Below are positions 9,383 to 17,565 of a stretch of DNA of 64,000 nt, in pieces (the first letter of the stretch is position 1; each line of letters begins with the position of its first letter). The stretch comes from Enterocloster alcoholdehydrogenati (lineage in GTDB: Bacteria > Bacillota > Clostridia > Lachnospirales > Lachnospiraceae). The notes under the pieces are model-generated. The model had not been told where the DNA came from. It saw only the letters and a program-made list of their open reading frames with translations, and searched no databases. The position numbers and the translations under genes were made by a program. The stretch spans positions 450,501-514,500 of the forward strand of contig NZ_BLTJ01000001.1 in assembly GCF_013282095.1 (NCBI RefSeq). The letters run 5' to 3'.

Positions 9383-10285
9383 TTACAGATCCCCCTTATA
9401 TACGCCGGATGCCTTTGCAAGGTCGATGGTTCTCTTTGCGCCGTCATAGAAAGCAATGTCGATCATCTTGCCGTCTACGGTGAATACGCCGATTCCAAGG
9501 GCCTTCTTTTCATCGATCTCCTTGACCACCTTTTCCGCAAAAATGATATCCTTCTGGGTGGGTGTGAAGATCTCATGGACAATGCCTATCTGGCGAGGAT
9601 TGATGATGGACTTTCCGTCAAAGCCCATAAGGTGGATGGTATCCACGTCACGGCGGAAACCCTCCATATCGTCTAAGTTGGTGTAAACTGTATCAAAGCA
9701 CTGTACGCCGGCTGCTCTGGCAGCAATGATCATGTTCTGACGGGCTCCCATAAGCTCTAAGCCGGTGCCTGTGATATGGGTCTGCAGATCTTTGGTATAG
9801 TCACCGCCGGAAAGGGCAATGCCGAACATACGCTCAGAGGACTCGCAGATCTCAAGAGCCTTCATAACGCCTCTGGCAGATTCTATCGCCGCCATAATCA
9901 GCGTGTGGCCCTCCGGGATGCCGTACTGTTTCTCACACTCTTCCACTACCGCTTCCACCCTTTGTACATCCAGGGCGCACTCCGTTTTTGGGATACGGAT
10001 TGCATCGCAGCCGCCGGCTACAGCGCAGTGGATGTCCTCTTCCCAGTAAGGGGTATCCAGGCCATTGATGCGGACTACCCTTTCACAGCCTCTGTAGTTA
10101 ATCTCCTTTAATGCGTGATACAGAGAAAAACGGGCTGCGTCCTTCTGGTTCTCAGCCACCGCATCCTCCAAATCCAGCATAATGGAATCGGGCCTGTAAA
10201 TATAAGGATCCTTGATAAGCCCCGGCTTCTGTGCATTTAAGAACATCATGGTTCGTCTCAGACGTTTTTTATTTGCATTGATCAT
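9383..10285 (-). CDS. citE: Citrate lyase beta subunit (citryl-ACP lyase)
   Basis: Cleaves citryl-ACP to oxaloacetate and acetyl-ACP. The 300-residue TIM-barrel protein of the HpcH/HpaI-CitE family shows RRTMMFL, the SIMLDLEDAV segment with metal-binding acids, AAIESARGV, and GFDGKSIINPRQI. The start at 10285 overlaps the citD stop as ATGA and has GGAGGTG upstream. It is the middle gene of citDEF. Confidence 0.96.
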   Translation of the reverse strand: MINANKKRLRRTMMFLNAQKPGLIKDPYIYRPDSIMLDLEDAVAENQKDAARFSLYHALKEINYRGCERVVRINGLDTPYWEEDIHCAVAGGCDAIRIPKTECALDVQRVEAVVEECEKQYGIPEGHTLIMAAIESARGVMKALEICESSERMFGIALSGGDYTKDLQTHITGTGLELMGARQNMIIAARAAGVQCFDTVYTNLDDMEGFRRDVDTIHLMGFDGKSIINPRQIGIVHEIFTPTQKDIIFAEKVVKEIDEKKALGIGVFTVDGKMIDIAFYDGAKRTIDLAKASGVYKGDL

Positions 10286-10581
10286 CGGATGGCACCTCCC
10301 CACGGAAGTTTTTCATACTGGTCAACCGAACGGAACACCGCGCCCTCTACTCTGGCCTTGATGGTGCAGTCCAGAGCGCCCTTGTCTACCACTGAGATCC
10401 TCACATTGTCCACATCCAGATGTTTCAGGGTCTCCATCACAATCTTTCTGATCTGATTGCCGTACTGATTGATCACCGCGCTCTCCAGGTTGAATTCCAC
10501 AGAGCCATCCCCCGGCTCCACAGTTACCTGGCAGTCACTGGATTCCAGCGTTCCCGCCATGGCAGGTTTCTTGATCTCCAT
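10282..10581 (-). CDS. citD: Citrate lyase acyl carrier protein (gamma subunit)
   Basis: Carries the 2'-(5''-triphosphoribosyl)-3'-dephospho-CoA group on which citrate is activated. 99 residues, the usual size. The attachment serine is visible as Ser14 in GTLESSDCQ, the same position as in characterised CitD. TAAGGAGGAG lies 6 bases before the ATG at 10581. First gene of citDEF; the group is made and attached by the CitX and CitG activities, encoded as a fusion at 55458. Confidence 0.95.
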   Translation of the reverse strand: MEIKKPAMAGTLESSDCQVTVEPGDGSVEFNLESAVINQYGNQIRKIVMETLKHLDVDNVRISVVDKGALDCTIKARVEGAVFRSVDQYEKLPWGGAIR

Positions 10582-10909
10582 TTTCTGCTCCTCCTTAAAA
10601 TTCGGTGCGCCCTCTTCCACACCCCGGGCCCATGCTCGGACATTTATGAAAGCACATCTTTTTCCTCTTGTTTATGCCTTTATGATAGAAAATAAATCTT
10701 AACTTGGCAACCGGTTTTTCTTAATTTTTATTAAGAAACCAGACCAATGTATGCAGCCTCCATGCAGGACAAAGGTCTGTTCGATTTATATATATCAATC
10801 AAATCCCCCTTGCTTCCTGCCGCCAAATCCGATACACTGTATCGTAAAGTCAGGATTTGCTGCTGTGCAGCGGCCGACAAACAGTCTTAATATGCAGGAG
10901 GTACACGCT
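10582..10909. other. Divergent control region of citDEF and the acetyltransferase
   Basis: 328 bases with no gene. It holds the citD promoter and its upstream inverted repeat (described separately) and, on the right, the leader of the acetyltransferase. I see no riboswitch-like fold. Confidence 0.6.
10682..10738 (-). promoter_or_regulatory. citDEF promoter with upstream TTTCTTAAT inverted repeat
   Basis: Leftward promoter: -35 TTGCCA (10710-10705), 17-base spacer, -10 TATCAT (10687-10682). Six bases upstream of the -35 is an inverted repeat TTTCTTAAT/ATTAAGAAA (10717-10725 and 10730-10738, 4-base gap). A further CTTAA lies in the spacer (10698). The CTTAA core is shared with the repeats before the citrate transporter, suggesting one regulator binds both; the nearby OmpR-type regulator is the candidate. 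Confidence 0.5.
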
Positions 10910-11506
10910 ATGACCCATCCATCCCCCATTACGATCCGCGCCGCTGTCCCGGATGATTCCGGGGCGCTCTTATCCATCTACCGCCCTTATGTGGAGCGAA
11001 CCGCCATTACATTTGAATATGAAGTTCCCTCTGAGGAAGAATTTGCCCGCCGGATCCGCCATACCCTGAAACGGTACCCCTACCTGATCGCAGAAACGGA
11101 CGGTCAGATTCTGGGGTATGCCTATGCCGGCCCCTTCCATGAACGCCCAGCCTATGACTGGGCGGTGGAAACCTCTATCTATGTAGATATGGACAGACGC
11201 CGCACAGGCGTGGGCAAACAGCTCTACTGCGCCCTGGAACGCATTCTCACCGCCCAGAATATCCTCAACTTAAATGCCTGTATCGCCTGGCCGGAAACTG
11301 AAGATGAGTATCTTACCAGAAACAGCGCCGACTTTCATCTCCATCTGGGCTACCGGCTGGTGGGTGAATTTCACCAGTGCGGTTACAAGTTCGGCCGCTG
11401 GTATAATATGATCTGGATGGAAAAGCTCGTCGGAAACCACCAGACTGATATGCCCTCCATCCGTCCGTTCTGCGAGGTTAAAGACCTGCTGACGCACGGA
11501 CTCTGA
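10910..11506 (+). CDS. GNAT acetyltransferase, phosphinothricin acetyltransferase-like
   Basis: 198-residue GCN5-type N-acetyltransferase. It opens with TIRAAVPDDSGALLSIYRPYV and has DMDRRRTGVGKQLYCALE, the acetyl-CoA pyrophosphate loop, and ends with the FGRWYNMIWMEK motif typical of the PAT/Bar/YncA group that acetylates the amino group of glutamate analogues, methionine sulfoximine or similar. The true substrate is not known. The start at 10910 is fixed by GGAGG 8 bases upstream; the open frame extends further without a site. Confidence 0.85.
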   Translation: MTHPSPITIRAAVPDDSGALLSIYRPYVERTAITFEYEVPSEEEFARRIRHTLKRYPYLIAETDGQILGYAYAGPFHERPAYDWAVETSIYVDMDRRRTGVGKQLYCALERILTAQNILNLNACIAWPETEDEYLTRNSADFHLHLGYRLVGEFHQCGYKFGRWYNMIWMEKLVGNHQTDMPSIRPFCEVKDLLTHGL

Positions 11507-11595
11507 CTTTTTGCAGGCTGAGTTACAGCGAATTTTCCCGCTGCCGAATTATATTTGCTCTCCGGTATGGCAGATATGATCCATGCAGACAAAAC

Positions 11596-11645
11596 ACCCC
11601 GCAGACAGAAAATCAGCCGATTCTCTCTGCGGGGCATTTTTGTCT
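11596..11645 (+). terminator. Terminator hairpin between convergent genes
   Basis: CCCCGCAGA pairs with TCTGCGGGG around a loop of about 20 bases, then CATTTTTGTC. The other strand also ends in a short T run (TGTTTTGTC), so it may serve both the acetyltransferase and the convergent DUF1266 gene. Confidence 0.75.
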
Positions 11646-11665
11646 ATTTTTTCCGTATTTTTCTC

Positions 11666-12583
11666 TTACCAGCTCTTTTTAAGCTTTACATTCCAGTCTA
11701 TTGCATAGGGATTCCACTGGCTGTTCTTCAGATTCTCATAAAGCTTCCTTCTGTCGCCGGAGGTATCTTTCGACCATTCCTCATATCCAGTCAGGTAATT
11801 CTCTATAAATTCCTCCCAGGAACCAAACGATTTCTGAATCTCTTTTGCCACCTCCAGGGACTGATCCAAAGCCTCTGTCTCTGTATAATAGTCTGCCAGG
11901 TAATAAAATCCCAGATTCGACATGGCACGGCTGTAATCGTAGGCCGAAGCATTTTCACGGGCTGAGGAAAGCAGTTCCTTAAGCACCGCATCCGCAGACG
12001 CCCGGTCTGTAATGTTCCAGCTGTCCTTTAACATCTGGCGGTTCTGGTCTCTGGTAGCCTTATCCATCTCCTCGCCGTTTTCCTCTTTGCCCGCCAGTTT
12101 AAGCCCGCCGCCAAAAGCGCGTATATTGCCTGCATTGTGCCGGGTCAGGATGGCACAGGTGGCATTAAACCACTGAACTGTCTTGTCATTCATGTAGGGA
12201 TTTGCCGTTTTGTTTAAATACTGCTGTCTGCTGCTGATCGCAGAAAACGAGGAACGGCCCGAAGTGCTTTTTGCACCGGAGTTCCCGCTCTCTCCCGCTT
12301 TTCTGGTGGCACTGGGATCCATAGCTCCTCTCTCATTAAATACATAGATCTTTCCGCCTATCTCCCGTTCACAGTTTCTTACAATGTGGCCGTTTTCATC
12401 CAGATAGAACCACTGACTGCCTGATTTGCGGAAGTCATTGACCACCCTGGTACCGTCCTCTTCATAATAAGCATAAGTATCCCCTTCCTTCTGCCAGCCG
12501 GCAAAGGCAGTAAGGGGGCATGAGATCATGACCGCGCAGGCAAGGGCCACTGTTTTTGTCAACCATTTATGTCTCGTCTTCAT
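11666..12583 (-). CDS. Secreted cell-wall-binding protein with DUF1266 domain
   Basis: 305 residues with a signal peptide (KTVALACAVMISCPLTAFA, cut near residue 28), two choline-binding-type repeats (GWQKEGDTYAYYEEDGTRV and QWFYLDENGHIVRN), a Ser/Gly-rich linker (about 90-120) and a C-terminal DUF1266 domain (about 140-305) with WNITDRASAD, SAYDYSRAMSNLGFYY and SWEEFIENYLTGYEEW. It is predicted to be outside the cell and wall-attached. The function of DUF1266 is unknown. Its C-terminal half is clearly related to that of the lipoprotein at 51545, so the genome has at least two surface DUF1266 proteins with different anchors. Confidence 0.8.
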   Translation of the reverse strand: MKTRHKWLTKTVALACAVMISCPLTAFAGWQKEGDTYAYYEEDGTRVVNDFRKSGSQWFYLDENGHIVRNCEREIGGKIYVFNERGAMDPSATRKAGESGNSGAKSTSGRSSFSAISSRQQYLNKTANPYMNDKTVQWFNATCAILTRHNAGNIRAFGGGLKLAGKEENGEEMDKATRDQNRQMLKDSWNITDRASADAVLKELLSSARENASAYDYSRAMSNLGFYYLADYYTETEALDQSLEVAKEIQKSFGSWEEFIENYLTGYEEWSKDTSGDRRKLYENLKNSQWNPYAIDWNVKLKKSW

Positions 12584-12637
12584 TGTGAATCATCCTCTCA
12601 CCCATATCTGCTGTGTATCTTCTTAAATTGCATTTAC

Positions 12638-12694
12638 AGTATAACACAGCCCCCCTGGATTGCCAACTTACACATTTCTGACGAAATTCTGACG
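12638..12694 (-). promoter_or_regulatory. Promoter of the DUF1266 wall protein with CGTCAGAA direct repeat
   Basis: Leftward -35 TTGGCA (12666-12661), 17-base spacer, -10 TATACT (12643-12638). Immediately upstream are two CGTCAGAA copies 11 bp apart (12694-12687 and 12683-12676), on the same helix face next to the -35, as for an OmpR/PhoB-family activator. The regulator is unknown. Confidence 0.55.
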
Positions 12695-12713
12695 GAAAGA
12701 ACCGGATTGTATT

Positions 12714-13880
12714 TTATTTTAAAATATCTCGGGAGAATACCCGCCTGCCTTCCACATAGGTTTCTGCCACCCGGCCCATTTCATCCAGAACTGCAAAACT
12801 GGCTGCGCGGTTCTCTTTGATATAGCCGAAACGATCCGTAAGCCCCAGAAGTTTTGCAGGGTTCTCGGTAAGAAGAGGCAGAAGGGCTTCTATGGGTTTT
12901 CCTGTAAAGGCCGCCAGATTTTCCAGCGCCTTTCCCGTAGTCAGGGTACTTCCGGCACGGGTTCCGTCTGTCTTTAATTTTGCATCTCCGTCTGTCACCA
13001 CTACGTCGTTGACCCCCAGCTTGTATTCTCCATCCGGCAGTCCGGCCGCCATTATGGAGTCTGTTACTGCTATGACCCGATCCAGTCCCTTGGTCTTTAA
13101 AATCAGGCGGACGGTTCCCGGATGGAGATGGCGTCCGTCGCAGATGATCTCGCAGTACACCTCATCATCTTCCAGCACCGCCCCCCAGATAGCAGGAAAA
13201 TGCTGATGGAGCAGCTTCATGGCATTTCCCGTATGGGTGGCAGCCATGGCTCCATTTGCAATGGCTGCCCTGGCCGTGTCGTAATCCGCACCGGAATGGC
13301 CGATCGCAACCTGAATCCCCAGCGCCTTCAGCTTTGGAATGTCCTCCGTCATACCTTCTATCTCAGGAGAAACAGTAATATAGCGGATGTCTCCCTCTGC
13401 CGCCCTTTGATATTCCTCGATCAGCGGGATGTTCTTCACCTGCAAAAGGGATTGAGGCATAGCGCCCTTATACTCAGGACTGAGAAATGGCCCTTCCAGA
13501 TGGATTCCCATCATCACAGCCCCCTTATGCTCCATTGTTTTCCATTTCCTGTAAGCTTCAATACAGGCCAGCGTCTGTTCCTTTGTGTCCGTCAGTACGG
13601 AGCCCAGCCAGCCTACCGTACCCTGGGATGCCATAAAGCAACTGATCTTCTCATACCCTGCAGGATCTGCACCGTTGACGTCTGCCCCGGCAGCGCCGTG
13701 GGTGTGAATATCCAGAAATCCCGGTGTGAGACGGCGTCCCTTTAAATCGATTCGCTCCGCCTGCGGATCCGAAATCCACTCCCCAATTCCGGCAATCGCT
13801 CCATCCTCTGTCAGAACGCAGAGTTTTTGAAACCGATGATCCATGTACACAAGCCCATTGTAAAACAGTTGTCTGCTCAT
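12714..13880 (-). CDS. nagA: N-acetylglucosamine-6-phosphate deacetylase
   Basis: Converts GlcNAc-6-P to GlcN-6-P and acetate in amino-sugar use and wall recycling. 388 residues. Visible motifs: PGFLDIHTHGAAGADVN (metal/active-site HxH), HLEGPFLSPEYKGA with the metal-binding glutamate, GHSGADYDTA, THTGNAM(K)LLHQ and the catalytic aspartate in AVTDSIMAAG. Start at 13880 is chosen for AGGAGAGG upstream; a longer frame to 14009 has none. No nagB is next to it. It is divergent from the GltD-like gene. Confidence 0.93.
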   Translation of the reverse strand: MSRQLFYNGLVYMDHRFQKLCVLTEDGAIAGIGEWISDPQAERIDLKGRRLTPGFLDIHTHGAAGADVNGADPAGYEKISCFMASQGTVGWLGSVLTDTKEQTLACIEAYRKWKTMEHKGAVMMGIHLEGPFLSPEYKGAMPQSLLQVKNIPLIEEYQRAAEGDIRYITVSPEIEGMTEDIPKLKALGIQVAIGHSGADYDTARAAIANGAMAATHTGNAMKLLHQHFPAIWGAVLEDDEVYCEIICDGRHLHPGTVRLILKTKGLDRVIAVTDSIMAAGLPDGEYKLGVNDVVVTDGDAKLKTDGTRAGSTLTTGKALENLAAFTGKPIEALLPLLTENPAKLLGLTDRFGYIKENRAASFAVLDEMGRVAETYVEGRRVFSRDILK

Positions 13881-14194
13881 AATAATACCTCTCCTGTTCT
13901 TCTGTTTTTGCAGTCTGTTTCTCAGCAGACTGCCAGCCGTACAGATACCTGTCAAGGGGGATATCCGCACTTTGTTATCAATATAACATATTTTACAGTG
14001 TATTTCCATGATTTTTGTGTTATTTTATTAACAATCACAGGGGGGGTCGTTTATACATTGGTTTCTCCATCAAAAACGCTTGTGCATTTTTTATCATTCG
14101 TAACAGAATTGCATACAAATGATTATGCACTGGCCACAAAGTGATTTTTGTGTTAATATATGAAGGAAAATCATTTTCAGGGAGGAAAATCTCT
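13881..14194. other. Divergent intergenic region, nagA and GltD-like gene
   Basis: 314 AT-rich bases without a gene. It must contain both promoters; TTAATA at about 14154 is a possible -10 for the rightward gene. I see no clear operator. Confidence 0.4.
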
Positions 14195-15442
14195 ATGGCA
14201 TTACACGTTATGGATGAAGCAAACCGCTGTCTGGGATGTAAGGTTCCCCAGTGCCAGAAAGGCTGTCCGATCAGCACCCCCATTCCTCAGGTGATCCGCC
14301 TGTTAAAAGAAGGTCATCTGGACGAGGCGGGGCGGGTGCTTTTTGAAAATAATCCCCTGACCACGGTGTGCAGCCTGGTCTGCAATCACGAGAATCAGTG
14401 CGAAGGCCACTGTGTACTGGGGCGCAAGGGCGCTCCGGTGCACTTTTCTACGATTGAAAATTATATTTCTTCCACCTACGCCAATAAGATGACCCAGGGC
14501 CCCGCTCCCTCCAACGGCATGAGGGCAGCTATCATTGGCTCCGGCCCCGCCGGTCTGACCATCGCGGTGATCCTGGCCCGGTATGGCTACGATGTAACCA
14601 TCTTTGAGGGAAAGGACCGGATCGGCGGCGTTCTCCGCTACGGGATCCCAGAATTCCGCCTTCCAAAATCGGTGCTGGATGACTTCAAATACCGCCATCT
14701 TGACTTAAAAGGCATTAAATTCCGCCCCAACACACATATCGGCGGAGCCATCGGTATCGACGATCTGTTCCGTGACGGTTATAAGGCTATTTTCGTGGGA
14801 ACCGGCGTCTGGAAGCCCAATGCCCTCCATATCAAGGGAGAGACCCTGGGCCATGTGCACTTCGGCATCAACTATCTGAACAATCCGGACAGCTATGAAC
14901 TGGGAGACCGCGTGATCGTCATTGGCGCCGGCAATGCAGCTATGGATGTAGCCAGAACCGCGATCCGAAAGGGTGTGCGGCAGCTGACCTGTTTCTCTAT
15001 CACCAAGAAAGTAGCCGCCAGCCATCATGAGTTCAGCTATGCCCAGTTGGAGGGTGTACGATTTGAGTATAACAAAGCGCCTGTGGAGATCACTGACGAG
15101 GGCGTGATCTTTAAAGATGTGATCGAGGATGAAAACGGCCATTTTACCGACGTTTCCGGTTCCCAGCAGCTTTATCCGGCCGACAGCGTGATCATCTCTA
15201 TCAGCCAAGGGCCCCAGAACCGGATCGTGAACACGACCCAGGGGCTGGCGGCTGACGCCAGAGGCCTTCTGGTAGCCGATGAGACCGGCCACACCACCCG
15301 TCCCGGCATCTTTGCCTCCGGCGATGTGGTAAACGGTGCACGCACCGTGGTGGAGGCGGTGGCCCACAGCAAGATCGTGGCTGAATCCATGCACCAGTAT
15401 ATGCAGAGTCTGGCATCAACAGAAGAAGCTGCGAAACAGTAG
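14195..15442 (+). CDS. GltD-like NAD(P)H:acceptor oxidoreductase (glutamate synthase small-subunit family)
   Basis: 415-residue flavoprotein. The N-terminal Fer4_20 domain has cysteine clusters CLGCKVPQCQKGCP and CSLVCNHENQCEGHC for two [4Fe-4S] centres; then the FAD site (IIGSGPAGLTIAV, about residue 110) and the NAD(P) site (VIGAGNAAMDVAR, about 248), ending in GDVVNGARTVVEAV. The family passes electrons from NAD(P)H to a partner such as GltB, NfnB-like or other dehydrogenases. No glutamate synthase large subunit is nearby, so its partner is unknown; stand-alone copies are common in Clostridia. GGGAGG precedes the ATG at 14195. Confidence 0.85.
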   Translation: MALHVMDEANRCLGCKVPQCQKGCPISTPIPQVIRLLKEGHLDEAGRVLFENNPLTTVCSLVCNHENQCEGHCVLGRKGAPVHFSTIENYISSTYANKMTQGPAPSNGMRAAIIGSGPAGLTIAVILARYGYDVTIFEGKDRIGGVLRYGIPEFRLPKSVLDDFKYRHLDLKGIKFRPNTHIGGAIGIDDLFRDGYKAIFVGTGVWKPNALHIKGETLGHVHFGINYLNNPDSYELGDRVIVIGAGNAAMDVARTAIRKGVRQLTCFSITKKVAASHHEFSYAQLEGVRFEYNKAPVEITDEGVIFKDVIEDENGHFTDVSGSQQLYPADSVIISISQGPQNRIVNTTQGLAADARGLLVADETGHTTRPGIFASGDVVNGARTVVEAVAHSKIVAESMHQYMQSLASTEEAAKQ

Positions 15443-15458
15443 GCGTTTTCATCACAAA

Positions 15459-15488
15459 GCCGCCAGAGGCTTAAATACCTCTGGCGGC
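15459..15488 (+). terminator. GC-rich hairpin after the GltD-like gene
   Basis: Perfect 11-bp stem GCCGCCAGAGG/CCTCTGGCGGC with an 8-base loop, 16 bases after the stop codon. No T run follows, so it may be a weak terminator or an mRNA 3' stabiliser. Confidence 0.6.
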
Positions 15489-15762
15489 CAAATCCCCCTG
15501 ACCGTCCCCGCAGGAAAATATGAACGATTTTCAGTCGGTCTTTCTTTCCTGTACGAGTACATTTGCACATTGAAATTTTCCATACACCGTCTTATAATAA
15601 ACAGTCGTATCCATTTCCCAGGGATACCATTTATAAACCGGACTGTCTGCGGCCTTTCTTCCCGCCTGCGGGCAAAACGGCTCGGCACTCCTGTCCGCAG
15701 ATGGAAGTGTGCGCTTTACCAGCACACGATACGAAAATACCAACAGAAAAGAGTGAATCTCC
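15489..15762 (+). promoter_or_regulatory. Promoter and structured leader of the YczE-like gene
   Basis: TTGAAA (15570-15575), a 17-base spacer and TATAAT (15593-15598) form a near-consensus promoter, leaving a leader of about 155 bases before the gene at 15763. In the leader CTGCGG (about 15650) can pair with CCGCAG (about 15698) around an inner CCCGC/GCGGG hairpin. No known riboswitch class is recognised. Confidence 0.5.
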
Positions 15763-16422
15763 ATGAAAGAAACAAACACCGTTACTCTCAGAGGCGAACT
15801 TGCCCTCCTCATCGCTATCATCATCAACAGCCTTGGCGTCGTTTTAATGCTCCGCTCCGGATCCGGCATCTCCGCTATCTCAAGCGTCCCCTACGCATTC
15901 ACGAAGGTATTCCCACTGCTTTCTCTGGGCACCTGGACCTATCTCTTCCAGGGTTTTCTCGTACTGAGCCTGATGATCCTGCGAAAAAAATTCATGCCCT
16001 CCTACCTGTTCAGTTTCGTAGCCGGATTTTTCTTCGGAAAGATGATCGACATCCACGAGCCATGGGTCAATGCACTTCCCCTGTCTCTTCCCCTGCGCCT
16101 TTTTTATTTCTGCGCCAGCTATTTAATCCTGTGTGTCGGCATCGCCCTTTCCAACCGCTGCAGGCTCCCTATTATTCCTACCGACCTGTTTCCCAGAGAA
16201 CTTGCCGACATTCTCTCAGGGCCGTATTCCAAAATCAAGATCAGCTTTGATGTAACCTGCCTTATCATCACCGGATGCATGACCTTTTTCTTTCTGGGCC
16301 ATATTGCGGGGCTGGGAATCGGAACCGTCCTGGCAGCCTTTACCATGGGAAAGGGAATCAGCCTCACAGGCGGGCTGCTGGATCGGAAATTCCGCTTTGT
16401 ATCCTTTCTGGAACCTCAGTGA
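15763..16422 (+). CDS. YczE/YyaS/YitT-type integral membrane protein
   Basis: 219 residues with five to six predicted membrane segments. The N-terminal LALLIAIIINSLGVVLMLRSGSG followed by ISSVPYAFTKVFP, and GLGIGTVLAAFTMGKGI near the end, match the YczE-like membrane family (DUF6198 type). In Bacillus YczE is encoded beside surfactin genes and affects peptide synthesis, but the biochemical role is not known. Its 3' end overlaps the convergent YibE/F gene by 7 bases. Confidence 0.7.
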   Translation: MKETNTVTLRGELALLIAIIINSLGVVLMLRSGSGISAISSVPYAFTKVFPLLSLGTWTYLFQGFLVLSLMILRKKFMPSYLFSFVAGFFFGKMIDIHEPWVNALPLSLPLRLFYFCASYLILCVGIALSNRCRLPIIPTDLFPRELADILSGPYSKIKISFDVTCLIITGCMTFFFLGHIAGLGIGTVLAAFTMGKGISLTGGLLDRKFRFVSFLEPQ

Positions 16423-17549
16423 ACGCCCTGCCTTTTATAGATAAAAGCCCCGGACATCACCGTAGCCGGAACGCTCAGCACAATCCCAAAGCTTCCCGAA
16501 AGCCCCTGCATAACAGCAATGCCTATGTTATTGGAATTGATGATCTGCAAAAACGGAAGGTTATAGGCATAATCCATCAGCAGCATGGAAACACTGCTGC
16601 CGGCAAAGGCCAAAATCAGTGTATTGGAATCCGTTCCCATCATATCCCGTCCCACTCTCATCCCCGCCTTCATCAGCTCCCGCCGGGTGATGTCCGGGTT
16701 CTGATCGCAAAGTTCCTTCATGGAGCTGGAGATGGACATTGCCACGTCCATCACCGCTCCTAACGCGCTGATCAAAAGTCCGGAAAAGAGCAGTCCCCCT
16801 ACCTTGATCCCATTTGTTTCGTAAAGTGTTAAAAGGCTTTCAATATCTGACACATTCCATCCGGTGATACCGGAAAGCTCTGAAAAAATGGCGGCTGTAA
16901 CCCCGGCGATAATGACGCCTGCCAGTGTTCCCAAGGTAGCGCATAAGGTCTTTTTTGTGGCCCCTCCGATCAGATACATGGTGACCAGCGCAGTAATCGC
17001 GCAGATCCATACAGAAGTCCAAAACGGCGAGCAGCCCAAATAGACGGCCGGCAGATAAACGTAAATGATCGCACCAAAGGTAAAGACAAGACCCAGGGCT
17101 CCTCTGACCCCCTTCCTGCCCCCTACGATGCACAGAGCCGCCAGATACAGCAGGGCAAATCCGATCATAACCTCTTTTCGGTCCATGGAATATACGCTTG
17201 TGATTACGGAATCGCCTGCGACGCTCTGGAGAATCACCACCCGCATTCCTACCCTGCAGGCGGCTCCGAAGAGATAGCCTGCGCTGCTGGTGGTTGTAAG
17301 TTCCTGTCCCTTTTTCACTCCACTGGTCATCCGCACCACTACGGTCTGCTGACCCACTCTCGTACCGTCCTCCTGGATATTATCCTCCAGGATACGGACC
17401 ACCACGCCGGTTTCAAAGGTCTGTCCGGTGCGGTTTACAAGCTGAGTCTTTGAAATATCATTTAACTTCCAGACGGCCAGGATGCCAAGAAGCACCACAG
17501 CCGCCAGGAAGAATCTTTTTTTGATCTGTAAGATCTGTTTTTCATTCAT
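16416..17549 (-). CDS. YibE/F family membrane protein
   Basis: 377 residues. One N-terminal membrane helix (about 14-32), an exported beta-rich part (about 40-125) and six to seven C-terminal helices, the usual YibE/F plan. Characteristic pieces are GLLFSGLLISALGAVMDVAM, MKAGMRVGRDMMGTDSNTL and the closing GIVLSVPATVMSGAFIY. Function is not established; some family members have been linked to peptide or metabolite export. The start at 17549 follows ACAGGAAA and lies 16 bases after the phosphatase stop, so the two are probably one operon. Confidence 0.85.
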   Translation of the reverse strand: MNEKQILQIKKRFFLAAVVLLGILAVWKLNDISKTQLVNRTGQTFETGVVVRILEDNIQEDGTRVGQQTVVVRMTSGVKKGQELTTTSSAGYLFGAACRVGMRVVILQSVAGDSVITSVYSMDRKEVMIGFALLYLAALCIVGGRKGVRGALGLVFTFGAIIYVYLPAVYLGCSPFWTSVWICAITALVTMYLIGGATKKTLCATLGTLAGVIIAGVTAAIFSELSGITGWNVSDIESLLTLYETNGIKVGGLLFSGLLISALGAVMDVAMSISSSMKELCDQNPDITRRELMKAGMRVGRDMMGTDSNTLILAFAGSSVSMLLMDYAYNLPFLQIINSNNIGIAVMQGLSGSFGIVLSVPATVMSGAFIYKRQGVH

Positions 17550-17565
17550 GTTTTGCTGTTTCCTG

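Noticed and set aside
15336..16250. 304-residue rightward frame
   Set aside because: Overlaps the GltD-like and YczE-like genes in another frame; composition is basic and low in family features.
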